The position numbers were made by a program, and so were the translations under genes. Shown in pieces: positions 10,477 to 19,867 of a DNA stretch of 64,000 bases. Origin of the DNA: DATLWN01 sp964492895 (GTDB taxonomy: Bacteria; Pseudomonadota; Zetaproteobacteria; Mariprofundales; Mariprofundaceae); the NCBI GenBank assembly GCA_964492895.1, contig CAZBLR010000008.1, positions 4,898 through 68,897 on the forward strand. The letters are read 5' to 3'. Under the pieces are notes generated by a model that was not told the DNA's origin, made no database searches, and saw only the letters and a list, made by a program, of their open reading frames with translations. The first letter of the stretch is position 1, and each line of letters opens with the position of its first letter.

Positions 10477-13218
10477 CTAGAGCCGGTGTGCCTCGAACCA
10501 ATTCGGGCCCGCCCCGATATCCACGGTCAGGGGTACCCGCAGCGATACGGCCTGCTCCATCTCGTGGCGCATGATCTGTGTCACCTGCTGCTGCAGGCCG
10601 ACGGGCGCCTCCACCACCAGCTCGTCGTGCACCTGCAGGATCAGCCTTGCCTGGGGCGCCTGCTCGCACAGGCGCCGATGCAGGCGGATCATCGCCACCT
10701 TGATGATATCGGCGGCCGATCCCTGCAGCGGCGCATTGATGGCCGTGCGTTCGGCGTACTGCCGGTTCATGCCGTTCCTGGCCATGATGTCCGGTACGTA
10801 GACGCGATGGCCGAGCAGGGTCTCGACATAGCCCTCGGCACGCGCCGTCTCCAGCGTGGCGTCCATGAAGCCCCGCACCTTCGGGTACTGGCGGAAGTAG
10901 GCGTCGATGAAGGCCTGGGCATCGCCACGCGCGATGCCCAGCTGCCGGGCCAGGCCGAAGGGGCTCATGCCGTACAGGATGCCGAAGTTCACGGCCTTGG
11001 CGCGCCGGCGCATGTCGCCGGTGACGGCATCCAGCGGCACCTGGTTGACGGCGGCGGCGGTGGCGGCATGGATGTCCTCGCCGCGCGCGAAGGCCCGGGA
11101 GAGCATCTCGTCGCCGGAGAAGTGGGCCATCAGGCGCAGCTCGATCTGCGAATAGTCGGCCGAGATCAGTACATGGCCGTCCTCGGCCACGAAGGCCTTG
11201 CGGATCTCGCGCCCCTCGTCGCTGCGGATCGGGATGTTCTGCAGGTTCGGATCGGAGGAGGACAGGCGACCGGTACTGGTGATGGCCTGGTTGTACGAGG
11301 TATGTACGCGCCCCGTCTGCGGGTGGATCAGGGCCTGCAGGGCATCGGTGTAGGTGGACTTGAGCTTGGCCAGCTGGCGCAGCTCCAGGACCAGGCGCGG
11401 CACCTCATGCGCTTCGGCCAGCTTCTCCAGCACCGACTGGTCGGTGGCCCACTGGCCGCTCTTCGTCTTCTTGCCGCCATCGATGCCCAGCGTTTCGTAC
11501 AGCAGCTCGCCCAGCTGCTTCGGCGAATGGATGTTGAAGCGCTGGCCGGCCGCGTCATGGATGCGCGCCTCGAGGCTCAGGATGCGCTCGCCGAAGTTGC
11601 CCGACAGCCGTGCCAGCATGGCGCGGTCGAGCTTCGTGCCGGCCCATTCCATGTCGGCCAGCACCCGGGACAGCGGCAGCTCGATGTCGTCGTGCCGGGA
11701 CAGCCTGCCCTCGCCGGCGAGGCGCTGGCGCAGCAGCTGGGTCAGGCGGAAGGCGACCTCGGCGTCCTCGCAGGCATACGGCACGGCCGCCTCCAGCGGC
11801 ACCTCGGCGAAGCCGACCTGCTTGGCGCCCTTGCCGGCCACCTGCTCGTAGCTGATGCAGCGATGGCCGAGGTACTCCTCGGCCACGTGGTCGAGCTTGG
11901 GGGGGTAGCGTCCCGGGTACAGGCAGTAGGCGAGCAGCATGGAATCGGCCTGCACGCCGGCCAGCGCGATACCGGCCCGGCGCAGCACCTGCATGTCGTA
12001 TTTGAGGTTGTGGCCGCACTTGGCACGGCCCTCGTCCTCGAGGATGGGGCCAAGCGTCTCAAGCACCGTGTCGCGCGGCAGCTGTTTCGGCGCCGGGGTC
12101 AGCATGTCCGCCGCCCGGTGGCCGACCGGCACGTACCAGGCCTCGCCCTCGCGGCAGGCGAAGGACAGGCCGACGATGTCGGCATCGTGGGTCTGCAGCG
12201 AGGTGGTCTCGGTGTCGACGGCGATCAGCTCGGCCTCGTTCAGCCGCGCCACCAGCGCTGCGAGCTTGGCCGCGTCGTCCACCACGTGATCGGTGCGCGA
12301 TGCGGGCGAGGCAGGTGCCGCCGTCACCGGTGCCGGCGGGGAAGGCGGCCGTGTCGCCGCCAGCGGCGCATCACCGTTGAACTCGTCGGTCAGACGCCTG
12401 AATTCCAGTTCGCCGAACACCGCAGCCAGCCGTTCGCGGTCCGGCTCGCGCAGGGCCAGGTCATCCAGCGATTCCTCCACCGGTGCCGTGCCGCACAGCG
12501 CCACCAGTTTGTAAGCCAGGCGGGCGGTGTCGGCGTGGGCGAGCAGCGATTCGCGGCGTTTGGGCTGTGTGATCTCGCCGGCATGGGCGAGCACGCCGTC
12601 CAGCGTCCCGTAGCTGTCGAGCAGCTGGGCCGCGGTCTTCGGGCCGATGCCGGGCACACCCGGGATATTGTCCGAGCTGTCGCCGACCAGGGCCAGCAGG
12701 TCGTGGATCCGCGCGGGCGGCACACCCCATTTCTCCTGCACGGCCGCCGCGTCGTAGGTGATGTTCTTCATCGTATCGAGCATGTGGACATGGCCACCGA
12801 CGAGCTGCATCAGGTCCTTGTCCGAGGAGACGATGGTGACGTCCCAGCCTGCGTCCGCGCCGCGCCGCGCCAGGGTGGTGATGACGTCGTCCGCCTCGTA
12901 ATTATCCAGGCAGATCAGCGGGAAACGAAAGGCGCGCGTGACCTCCCAGACGCGGGGCCACTGCACGGCCAGCTCCTCCGGCATCGGCGGCCGGTGGGCC
13001 TTGTATTCGGGATAGATGGCGTTGCGGAAGGTGCCGTCCTTGGGGTCGAAGGCCACGGCGACGTGCGTCGGCTTCAGCTTGTCCAGCACGCTGCGCAGCA
13101 TCTGCACGTAGCCGAACACGGCATTGGTCGGCTCGCCCCTGGAATTGGTCAGGTGGCGCACCGCGTGGAAGGCGCGGAACACGTAGTTGGGGCCGTCGAT
13201 CAGGACCAGGTGCGGCAT
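10477..13218 (-). CDS. polA: DNA polymerase I
   Basis: Full-length 913-residue repair polymerase. The N-terminal 5'-nuclease domain starts LIDGPNYVFRAFHAV. The 3'-5' proofreading domain keeps its acidic residues: VDTETTS, the ExoII segment NLKYDM, and YACED. The polymerase domain has motif A (ADYSQIELR), the O-helix segment KAVNFGILYG and motif C (VHDELVVE). Proofreading therefore looks active, unlike in some bacteria. The start lies 6 bases from the stop of yaaA, upstream on the same strand, so the two are likely co-transcribed. Confidence 0.98.
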   Translation of the reverse strand: MPHLVLIDGPNYVFRAFHAVRHLTNSRGEPTNAVFGYVQMLRSVLDKLKPTHVAVAFDPKDGTFRNAIYPEYKAHRPPMPEELAVQWPRVWEVTRAFRFPLICLDNYEADDVITTLARRGADAGWDVTIVSSDKDLMQLVGGHVHMLDTMKNITYDAAAVQEKWGVPPARIHDLLALVGDSSDNIPGVPGIGPKTAAQLLDSYGTLDGVLAHAGEITQPKRRESLLAHADTARLAYKLVALCGTAPVEESLDDLALREPDRERLAAVFGELEFRRLTDEFNGDAPLAATRPPSPPAPVTAAPASPASRTDHVVDDAAKLAALVARLNEAELIAVDTETTSLQTHDADIVGLSFACREGEAWYVPVGHRAADMLTPAPKQLPRDTVLETLGPILEDEGRAKCGHNLKYDMQVLRRAGIALAGVQADSMLLAYCLYPGRYPPKLDHVAEEYLGHRCISYEQVAGKGAKQVGFAEVPLEAAVPYACEDAEVAFRLTQLLRQRLAGEGRLSRHDDIELPLSRVLADMEWAGTKLDRAMLARLSGNFGERILSLEARIHDAAGQRFNIHSPKQLGELLYETLGIDGGKKTKSGQWATDQSVLEKLAEAHEVPRLVLELRQLAKLKSTYTDALQALIHPQTGRVHTSYNQAITSTGRLSSSDPNLQNIPIRSDEGREIRKAFVAEDGHVLISADYSQIELRLMAHFSGDEMLSRAFARGEDIHAATAAAVNQVPLDAVTGDMRRRAKAVNFGILYGMSPFGLARQLGIARGDAQAFIDAYFRQYPKVRGFMDATLETARAEGYVETLLGHRVYVPDIMARNGMNRQYAERTAINAPLQGSAADIIKVAMIRLHRRLCEQAPQARLILQVHDELVVEAPVGLQQQVTQIMRHEMEQAVSLRVPLTVDIGAGPNWFEAHRL

Positions 13219-13224
13219 CGTTGC

Positions 13225-14004
13225 CTAGCGCTCGCCGCTGTCGCGTGTGAACACCCAGGTGTCGCCGTCCGACAGCGACGGGCTGAAGGCGTAACCCTCG
13301 CGGTCGAAACCCTTGAGCGCCTCGGGGTCATCGAGGCGCCCATCGATGATGTAGCGTGTCATCAGGCCTCGGGCGCGCTTGGCGAACAGGCCGACGATGC
13401 GGTAGCTGCCGCCCTTTCGTTCCTTGAACAGCGGCGTGACGATGCGTCCCGCAAGCCTGTCGGGGCGGATGGCCGAGAAGTATTCGTTCGAGGCGAGGTT
13501 CACCAGCACATCGTCGCCCTGTGCCGCCAGCGCCCGGTTCAGCGCCTCGGTGATGGAGTCTCCCCAGAAGGCATACAGGTCACGGCCGCGCTCGCTGGCC
13601 AGCTTCGTGCCCATCTCCAGGCGGTAGGGCTGGATCAGGTCCAGCGGTCGCAGTACGCCGTACAGGCCGGAGAGGATGCGCAGGTGCGCCTGGGCGAAGG
13701 CGAGCCCCGCGGCATCCAGCGCATCGGCATCCAGGCCGCGGTAGACATCGCCGCGGAAGGCCAGCAGCGCCGGCCGGGCATTGTCCGGCGTGAAGGGGGT
13801 GGAGAAGCTCTGGAAGCGCCCGGCGTTGAGGTCGGCCAGTTTCATGCTGATGCCCATCATCTCGGCCAGTTCGAAGCTGTCCTTGCCGCGCATGATCCCG
13901 GCCAGGTGCTCCGCCTCGCCGAGCAGCTCCGGTTGGGTGGCGCCGGCCACGGCCTGGCCTGCCTGCATGTCCATTTTCTTGGCCGGGGAGATGACGATCA
14001 GCAT
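13225..14004 (-). CDS. yaaA: Peroxide stress protein YaaA (DUF328)
   Basis: A 259-residue protein with the family hallmark start MLIVISPAKKMD and conserved blocks LSGLYGVLRPLDLI and LASNEYFSA. In E. coli YaaA is induced by OxyR and limits free intracellular iron under peroxide stress; a helix-hairpin-helix DNA-binding role has been proposed for the family. It is followed 6 bases later by polA, which fits a link to oxidative DNA damage. Confidence 0.93.
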   Translation of the reverse strand: MLIVISPAKKMDMQAGQAVAGATQPELLGEAEHLAGIMRGKDSFELAEMMGISMKLADLNAGRFQSFSTPFTPDNARPALLAFRGDVYRGLDADALDAAGLAFAQAHLRILSGLYGVLRPLDLIQPYRLEMGTKLASERGRDLYAFWGDSITEALNRALAAQGDDVLVNLASNEYFSAIRPDRLAGRIVTPLFKERKGGSYRIVGLFAKRARGLMTRYIIDGRLDDPEALKGFDREGYAFSPSLSDGDTWVFTRDSGER

Positions 14005-14058
14005 GCTTCCTCCTCGCCTTAACGCTAATCGCTGCGGCTTTCGGCGGCCAGCCTCGGA

Positions 14059-15204
14059 TCAGCCGTCGCGGCGGAAGGGGGTCAGCCGTCCGGCTTCCTG
14101 CATGTACTGCCCGACGCCCTCGCGCTCGCGGTCGAGGTAGTCCGCGATGGCGTGGCGGAAGGCCGGATGCGCGATCCAGTGCATGCTGTGCGTGGCCGCC
14201 GGCTCCAGGCCGCGGCCGAGCTTGTGTTCGCCCTGGGCACCGGCCTCGAAGCGCGCCAGGCCCTGCGCGATGCAATACGCGATCGGTGCGTAGTAGCACA
14301 GCTCGAAATGCAGGCAGGGCAGGTCCTCGAAGCTGCCCCAGTAGCGGCCGTACAGGGTGTCCGGGCCCTGGACCAGCAAGGCCCCGGCGATGACGCGCCC
14401 GTCCCGCTCGGCCAGGCACAGCCGGAAGGCATCGGCCATCGTCGATGCCCACAGGCGGAAGCATTCGCGGTTCAGATAGGCGGGGCTCCCCTTGACCATC
14501 ATGTGCCGGCGGTACAACGCGACCATGGCATCCCATTGCGTCTCGCCGGCCTCGTTCCCGGCCACCATGCGGATGGTGACCTGTTCGCGCGCGATGCGCC
14601 GCTCGCGCCGGGCCTCCTTGCGCCGCTTCGATGAAAAGCCGGCCAGGAAGTCCTCGAAATCCCCATAGCCGTTGTTGTGCCAGTGGAACTGGCAATCCTG
14701 GCGCGGCAGCAGCCCGGCCCGCTGCCAGAGATCCGCTTCGTGTTGTGTCGGGAACAGCACATGCATGGATGAGACGTCCAGGGACTCGGCCAGGGCGATG
14801 GCGGCCGCGATCAGCCGTTCGCAAACGGCACCGGCATCCGCATCGGGGTGGACCAGCAGGCGCGGCCCGGTGGCCGGCGTATAGGGCACGGCGCTGACCA
14901 GCTTCGGGTAGTAGTCGATGCCGGCACGGGCATAGGCATCGGCCCAGGCCCAGTCGAACACGAATTCCCCGAAGCTGTGCGCCTTCAGATACAGCGGCAG
15001 GGCACCGACGACGGCATCCCCTTGCCGGCAGACGAGGTGCATCGGTGTCCAGCCGGTGGCGGCCGACACGCTGCCGCTGGCCTCCATGGCATGCAGGAAG
15101 GCGTGGCGCAGGAAGGGCTGGCCCGAGGTGAGCGCGTCCCACTGCCGGGCCGGGATCCCGTCGATGGTGGCGATGGTCTCGCAGTGCAGCTCGGGGGCGT
15201 TCAT
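14059..15204 (-). CDS. FemAB-like GNAT acyltransferase (DUF482 family)
   Basis: A 381-residue protein from the chosen start, with two tandem acyltransferase folds. The segment FSSKRRKEARRERR near the middle and the C-terminal block GRYWGSFEDLPCLHFELCYY are hallmarks of the DUF482 'peptidoglycan biosynthesis/recognition' family related to FemABX. The acceptor substrate is unknown. The frame is also open with an ATG at 15270, but that would leave only 9 bases to the divergent ribD start, so I favour the ATG at 15204, where homology begins. Confidence 0.8.
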   Translation of the reverse strand: MNAPELHCETIATIDGIPARQWDALTSGQPFLRHAFLHAMEASGSVSAATGWTPMHLVCRQGDAVVGALPLYLKAHSFGEFVFDWAWADAYARAGIDYYPKLVSAVPYTPATGPRLLVHPDADAGAVCERLIAAAIALAESLDVSSMHVLFPTQHEADLWQRAGLLPRQDCQFHWHNNGYGDFEDFLAGFSSKRRKEARRERRIAREQVTIRMVAGNEAGETQWDAMVALYRRHMMVKGSPAYLNRECFRLWASTMADAFRLCLAERDGRVIAGALLVQGPDTLYGRYWGSFEDLPCLHFELCYYAPIAYCIAQGLARFEAGAQGEHKLGRGLEPAATHSMHWIAHPAFRHAIADYLDREREGVGQYMQEAGRLTPFRRDG

Positions 15205-15279
15205 GTCCGGATGATTGGGCAGGACGATGCGGCGATGCAAGCGCTTTGCCTTTTGGGCGCGCTGTGCCATCTTCCGGCC

Positions 15280-16380
15280 ATGGCGGAGCGAAAGTCACCC
15301 CGGGGAGATGAGGATGTGCGCTGGATGCGGCGGGCGCTGGCGCTGGCGCGGCGCGGCATCGGCACCACGCACCCCAATCCGCGCGTCGGTGCCGTGGTGG
15401 TCAAGGACGGTGTCAAACTCGGCGAGGGCTGGCATGCCTTCCCCGGTGGCCCCCATGCCGAGGTCGAGGCGTTGCGGGCGGCCGGTGATGCGGCCCGCGG
15501 TGCCACGATGTATGTGTCGCTGGAGCCCTGTGCGGCGCACGGGCGTACGCCGCCGTGCACCGAGGCCATCCTCGATGCCGGCATCCGGCGCCTGGTCTAT
15601 GCCTCGGCCGATCCGAATCCCCAGATGTCCGGCGGCGGCCAGTGGCTGGGCAATCATGGTGTCGAGGTCCGGGGCGGGGTGCTGCACGCCGATGCGGATG
15701 CGCTGAACCGCCCGTTTTTCCACCATCTCCATCATGCCAGGCCGTTCGTGCTGGCCAAGGCGGCCATGTCGCTCGATGGCATGCTGGCCACGCGCACGCA
15801 TCATTCGCAATGGATCAGCGGTCCGGAATCGAGGAAGCATGCGCATCGCCTTCGCGCCGAGTCGGATGCCATCCTGGTCGGAGCCGGGACGCTCGAGCGT
15901 GACAACCCGTCGCTGACGGTGCGCGATGCCCATGCGCTCGGACGACCGCCGCTCAGGGCCATCGTGGCCGGCCGCACGCCGGCGTTCTCCGGTGATTACC
16001 GCATCCTGGAGGGGAAGGCCCCGACCCGGCTGTATGTGCGTGAGCGCAGTCTCGAGGCATCGAAGTGGGAGGCGGCGGGCGTCGAGGTGGTGCAGGCCGA
16101 AACCCTGCATCAGCTGCTGATGCATCTGGGTCGGGATGCCCGCCTGGCCTTGCTGCTGGAAGGGGGCGGGCGCCTGCATGCCTCGTTCCTGGAGATGCGT
16201 TTGACCGACGAGGTCGTGTTCTACCAGGCGCCGATCCTGATCGGCGGGCATGATGCCGTGAACTTCTGGAACGGCATCGGCTGTTCCCGCCTGTCGCAGG
16301 CCCCGCACGTGGATGTGACCGAGCGGCGCATGCTGGGAGCGGATCAGATGATCCGGGGACGTGTCGTCTATCCCGACTGA
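15280..16380 (+). CDS. ribD: Bifunctional riboflavin biosynthesis deaminase/reductase
   Basis: A 366-residue enzyme for the second and third steps of riboflavin synthesis: deamination of the pyrimidine intermediate, then NADPH-dependent reduction of its ribosyl side chain. The N-terminal deaminase has the zinc motif HAEVEAL with PCAAHGRTPPC. The C-terminal reductase has AMSLDGMLATRTHHSQWISG and the loop LLLEGGGRLHASF. The start codon has no strong ribosome-binding site. The 3' end overlaps the most upstream possible comEC start. No other rib genes are in the window. Confidence 0.95.
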   Translation: MAERKSPRGDEDVRWMRRALALARRGIGTTHPNPRVGAVVVKDGVKLGEGWHAFPGGPHAEVEALRAAGDAARGATMYVSLEPCAAHGRTPPCTEAILDAGIRRLVYASADPNPQMSGGGQWLGNHGVEVRGGVLHADADALNRPFFHHLHHARPFVLAKAAMSLDGMLATRTHHSQWISGPESRKHAHRLRAESDAILVGAGTLERDNPSLTVRDAHALGRPPLRAIVAGRTPAFSGDYRILEGKAPTRLYVRERSLEASKWEAAGVEVVQAETLHQLLMHLGRDARLALLLEGGGRLHASFLEMRLTDEVVFYQAPILIGGHDAVNFWNGIGCSRLSQAPHVDVTERRMLGADQMIRGRVVYPD

Positions 16381-18793
16381 GGCCGCGCCGCCTGCGATCC
16401 GCCTTCTTCATTTTCTAGGCATGCCCTTGCTGTTTCCCGTAAGCGGCTTTGTGGCCGGGCTGCTGCTGGCCAGGACCGACCTGCTGGCACTTCATACGGC
16501 GCTGGCGCTGGCGGCCATGGGTCTGATGCTCGGTTTGTTGCACCGATTCCGGCCCCTGGCCGTCGGCTTGGCTGTCGGCATGGCCTGGGGCGGCGTCTCG
16601 CTGATGTGGGAGGCGCATCGCCTGATCGTCGATCCGTCCTGGACCGGCACGGAGCAGCGGATTTCGGGCGAGATCACGGATGTCCGGGACTACCCGGGCC
16701 ACCGCCTGCTGCGCCTTACCCATGTACGGCGCAGCGATGGGGCGGGGCTTGCGGCCAGCGTCCAGGTGTCGGTGTACGGCCGCGGACCCGCGTTGCGGCC
16801 GGGCATGCGCATCGCGGCCCGAGCCGTCATGCACCTGCCGCGCAACGCCGGCAATCCTGGGGCGTTCGATTATCGCGCCTACTGCTTCGATCGCGGCATC
16901 GCGATGGTCGGCAGCCTGCGCGGCGAGCCCCGTGTGCTCGGCGTCCATGCCTCCTGGCTGCAGCGCCTGCGCTGGCGGATCGGGCAGGCACTGACGCCGC
17001 TGCCCGGGGCCGACCAGGGCGTGCTGCGTGCCCTGCTGCTGGGCGATCGCAGCCGCATCCCGGTGCCGGTGCAGGATGATTTCGCCGCCACCGGCACGGC
17101 CCATCTGCTGGCCATCTCCGGTCTGCATGTCGGCATGGTGGCTGCCTGGGCCTTTTTCCTGGTCTGGTGGCTGTTGACGCGGCGAGAGGCCTGGATCGTG
17201 GCCGTGCCGGTGCGGCGTGTGGCACTGGGGGCCGGGGTGCTTGCCGCCTGCGCCTACGCCACGCTGGCGGGCTGGCCGTTGCCGGCCGAGCGGGCGGCGA
17301 TGATGCTGGCCGCCGCCGCAGCCGCCTGGCTGCTTCGTCGCCATAGCGAGCCGGTCAATACCCTGCTGGCGGCACTGCTGCTGATCCTGCTGGTCGATCC
17401 GGCGGCCGTCGCCTCGGTTTCCCTGTGGCTGTCGTTCGCCGCCACGGCCGGCATCCTGGTCGTGATGGGCCGACGACGGGGTGGTGGCCGGTCCGGGCCG
17501 GGAGCCTGGATGGTGGCCATGCTGGCGGTGACCGTGGTGGCCTCGTTGGCGACCCTGCCCGTGATCGCCGACGTCTTCGGCCGCTTGCCGCTGTATACCC
17601 TGCCGGCCAACCTCGTGGCCGTTCCCCTGTATACGCTGCTGGTCCTGCCCACCGCCCTGGTGGGCGAGGCACTGGCCCTGGTCGGCGCCGGCGCGTGGGC
17701 CACGGCCTGCTTTCGTCTGGGCGGCATGGCCATCGATCGGTGCGACCGCCTGTTGGCAGCCATGCATGGCTGGCCCATGGGCAACCTGTGGGTGCCCGAT
17801 CCGCCTGCTGCATCGGCCGTGTTCTATGTCCTGGGCATGGCGGTGGCCCTGCTGCTCGCCTATCGCGGACGCAGGCGCCTGGGCATCGCCGTCTCGGCAC
17901 TGACGCTGCTGGCCTGGGGGCTGTGGGTGGCCGCGGAGCGCCCGCCGGCGCAGCTGCAATGGGTCGTCTGGGATGTGGGGCAGGGGGCGGCCTCCAGCCT
18001 GTTGATGCCGGATGGCCGGGTGTTGTCCATGGACGTGCCGGGGCCGGCGGACAGCGCGTTCAACGGCGGTACCAAGGTGGCGGCCGGCCTGCGTGCCCTG
18101 GGACTGGCCCATATCGACGTGCTGGCCCTGTCCCATGCGCAGGCCGACCATATGGGCGGGGCGGCGCGGCTGCTGGCGCAGCAGCGGCGCATCGGCGAGT
18201 TGTGGCTGGCGGATGCGCCGTCCAACCGCCGGCAGCCTCAGTTCCGGCAGTTGGCGGCCCGGGTCGAGGCAGGCGGCGGCCGGGTGCGCTGGCTGGCGCG
18301 GGGCGATGATCTGGATGTCGGTGGCACGGCCGTGCGGGTGCTGTGGCCGCCGCGCGGCATGGAGGCGGCGGCCCCCAACAACGCCTCGCTGGTGCTGTCG
18401 GTCAGGCCGGCGGGGCAGCCTCAGCGCCTGTTGTGGCCGGGCGATGTCGAGGGCGAGGCGGAGCGGGCCATGCTGGCGGGTGGGCTGGCGCCGCACTGGG
18501 CCATGCTGATGCCGCACCACGGCAGCCTGACCTCGAGCAGCCGCGGCTTTCTGCAGGCGCTGCGTCCGGCCGAGGCCATCGCCCAGACCGGTGTCGGCAA
18601 TCGTTACGGCTTTCCGAGACCCGCCGTGGTCCGGCGTTATGAGGCGCTCGGCGCCAGGGTATGGAATACGGCGGACGGCGCGGTGATCGCGCGCTGGCGG
18701 ACGGGGTCCGGCGATGCCACGCTGCGCCAGTTCCGCCAGGATGCCGAGGGGCGGCGAGACCGCGCATTGCAGTGGTGGCGGGGGTCTCTATAA
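16361..18793 (+). CDS. comEC: ComEC/Rec2-family DNA uptake channel
   Basis: A membrane protein of up to 810 residues that moves single-stranded DNA into the cytoplasm during natural transformation. An N-terminal DUF4131/OB region is followed by the competence domain with about ten membrane helices (motif HLLAISGLHVGM) and a C-terminal metallo-beta-lactamase-like domain (WDVGQG, then HAQADHMGG with the HxxxDH metal site intact, then MPHHGS). The GTG at 16361 overlaps ribD by 20 bases; an ATG at 16421 just before the first membrane segment is an equally reasonable start. exbB follows about 60 bases after the stop. Confidence 0.93.
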   Translation: MSSIPTEAAPPAIRLLHFLGMPLLFPVSGFVAGLLLARTDLLALHTALALAAMGLMLGLLHRFRPLAVGLAVGMAWGGVSLMWEAHRLIVDPSWTGTEQRISGEITDVRDYPGHRLLRLTHVRRSDGAGLAASVQVSVYGRGPALRPGMRIAARAVMHLPRNAGNPGAFDYRAYCFDRGIAMVGSLRGEPRVLGVHASWLQRLRWRIGQALTPLPGADQGVLRALLLGDRSRIPVPVQDDFAATGTAHLLAISGLHVGMVAAWAFFLVWWLLTRREAWIVAVPVRRVALGAGVLAACAYATLAGWPLPAERAAMMLAAAAAAWLLRRHSEPVNTLLAALLLILLVDPAAVASVSLWLSFAATAGILVVMGRRRGGGRSGPGAWMVAMLAVTVVASLATLPVIADVFGRLPLYTLPANLVAVPLYTLLVLPTALVGEALALVGAGAWATACFRLGGMAIDRCDRLLAAMHGWPMGNLWVPDPPAASAVFYVLGMAVALLLAYRGRRRLGIAVSALTLLAWGLWVAAERPPAQLQWVVWDVGQGAASSLLMPDGRVLSMDVPGPADSAFNGGTKVAAGLRALGLAHIDVLALSHAQADHMGGAARLLAQQRRIGELWLADAPSNRRQPQFRQLAARVEAGGGRVRWLARGDDLDVGGTAVRVLWPPRGMEAAAPNNASLVLSVRPAGQPQRLLWPGDVEGEAERAMLAGGLAPHWAMLMPHHGSLTSSSRGFLQALRPAEAIAQTGVGNRYGFPRPAVVRRYEALGARVWNTADGAVIARWRTGSGDATLRQFRQDAEGRRDRALQWWRGSL

Positions 18794-18851
18794 TCGCCGG
18801 CTCAAAGCCGACCCCGTCCGCGACGGGTTGCAAACGGCCATGGAGGCGTCA

Positions 18852-19457
18852 GTGATAGCGTTTTTCCAAGCAGGCGGCACGGTGATGTATTTTCTGCTCG
18901 CCGCGTCCATCCTTTCCCTTACCCTGATCTTCGAGCGGAGCTGGAGCCTCAGGCGTTCGGTCGTGGTTCCCCTGAAGCAGGTCCAGGAAGTCGAGACTGC
19001 GGTCAAGGCCGGCGACGTGGACGGGGCGATCAAGGTCTGCCGTGAATCCAACACCACGATGGGGCGTATCCTGTGGGTGGCGCTGAAGAACCGCGGCGTC
19101 AGCCGCGGCGTCCTGAAGGAGATCCTCGAGGAGATCGGCAGGCAGGAGGTCGCCTATCTGGACCGCTACATCAACCTGCTCGGCGTGATCGCCTCGGTGG
19201 CACCGCTGCTGGGCCTGCTGGGTACGGTGATCGGCATGATCGAGGTGTTCGACCAGATCTCGCTGGTCGGCGTGGGCAAGGCCGATGTGCTGGCCGGCGG
19301 CATCGCCAAGGCCCTGAACACCACCGTGGCCGGCCTGTGCGTGGCGATTCCGTCGCTGGTGGCCTACCGGATTTTTGAGTCACGGGTCAACAACTTCGTG
19401 GTCGAGATCGAGCATCATGCCCTGCGCTTCGTGGAGATGCTGAAGGGCGAGCGCTGA
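18852..19457 (+). CDS. exbB: MotA/TolQ/ExbB proton channel family protein
   Basis: A 201-residue inner-membrane protein with three predicted membrane helices, the last two containing the family block GLLGTVIGMIEVF and LNTTVAGLCVAIPSL, which line the proton path. It is expected to pair with the ExbD-like protein immediately downstream to energise an outer-membrane process. I chose a GTG start at 18852 because GGAGG lies five bases before it; an in-frame ATG at 18840 is possible. It is placed after comEC, as in many proteobacteria where lpxK follows; here lysC follows instead. Confidence 0.9.
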   Translation: MIAFFQAGGTVMYFLLAASILSLTLIFERSWSLRRSVVVPLKQVQEVETAVKAGDVDGAIKVCRESNTTMGRILWVALKNRGVSRGVLKEILEEIGRQEVAYLDRYINLLGVIASVAPLLGLLGTVIGMIEVFDQISLVGVGKADVLAGGIAKALNTTVAGLCVAIPSLVAYRIFESRVNNFVVEIEHHALRFVEMLKGER

Positions 19458-19867
19458 TGCAGCTGCGCAATCGCCGCAATAGCGACTACGGCGTCGACCT
19501 GACGCCGCTGGTCGACGTGGTGTTCATGCTGCTGCTGTTCTTCATGGTGACCACGAGCTTCAATGTATCGACGAGCCTGAAGCTGGAGCTGCCGACCAGC
19601 CACTCCACGGTCAAGGAGCAGCAGATCAAGGAGGTCAAGGTCCAGATCGATGCCGATGACCAGATCTACGTCCAGGACGAGAAGGTCAGCGACGACGACC
19701 TCAGGCGGCGCATCCTGAATATCAGCAAGGGTGACCCGAACATGCGGGTCGTGATCCAGGCCGATGCCAATTCCCGCCACAAGCGCCTGGTGCTGGTGCT
19801 CGATACCCTGCGTGAGCTGGGCATGGGCAAGGTCGGCATCGCCACCGTTCCTCAGGGACAACAGTGA
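19457..19867 (+). CDS. exbD: ExbD/TolR biopolymer transport protein
   Basis: A 136-residue partner of the ExbB-like channel. A short cytoplasmic start is followed by a single membrane helix with the essential Asp (DLTPLVDVVFMLLLFF) and a periplasmic ferredoxin-like domain ending KVGIATVP. Its start shares a base with the exbB stop, and its own stop overlaps the lysC start, so the three genes are translationally linked. No TonB or TolA partner is in the window. Confidence 0.93.
   Translation: MQLRNRRNSDYGVDLTPLVDVVFMLLLFFMVTTSFNVSTSLKLELPTSHSTVKEQQIKEVKVQIDADDQIYVQDEKVSDDDLRRRILNISKGDPNMRVVIQADANSRHKRLVLVLDTLRELGMGKVGIATVPQGQQ

Noticed and set aside
10363..14022. A 1219-codon open frame on the plus strand
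   Set aside because: It is antisense to polA and yaaA, both clear genes; the translation is His/Gln/Gly/Arg-rich low-quality sequence typical of the complementary frame of GC-rich coding DNA.
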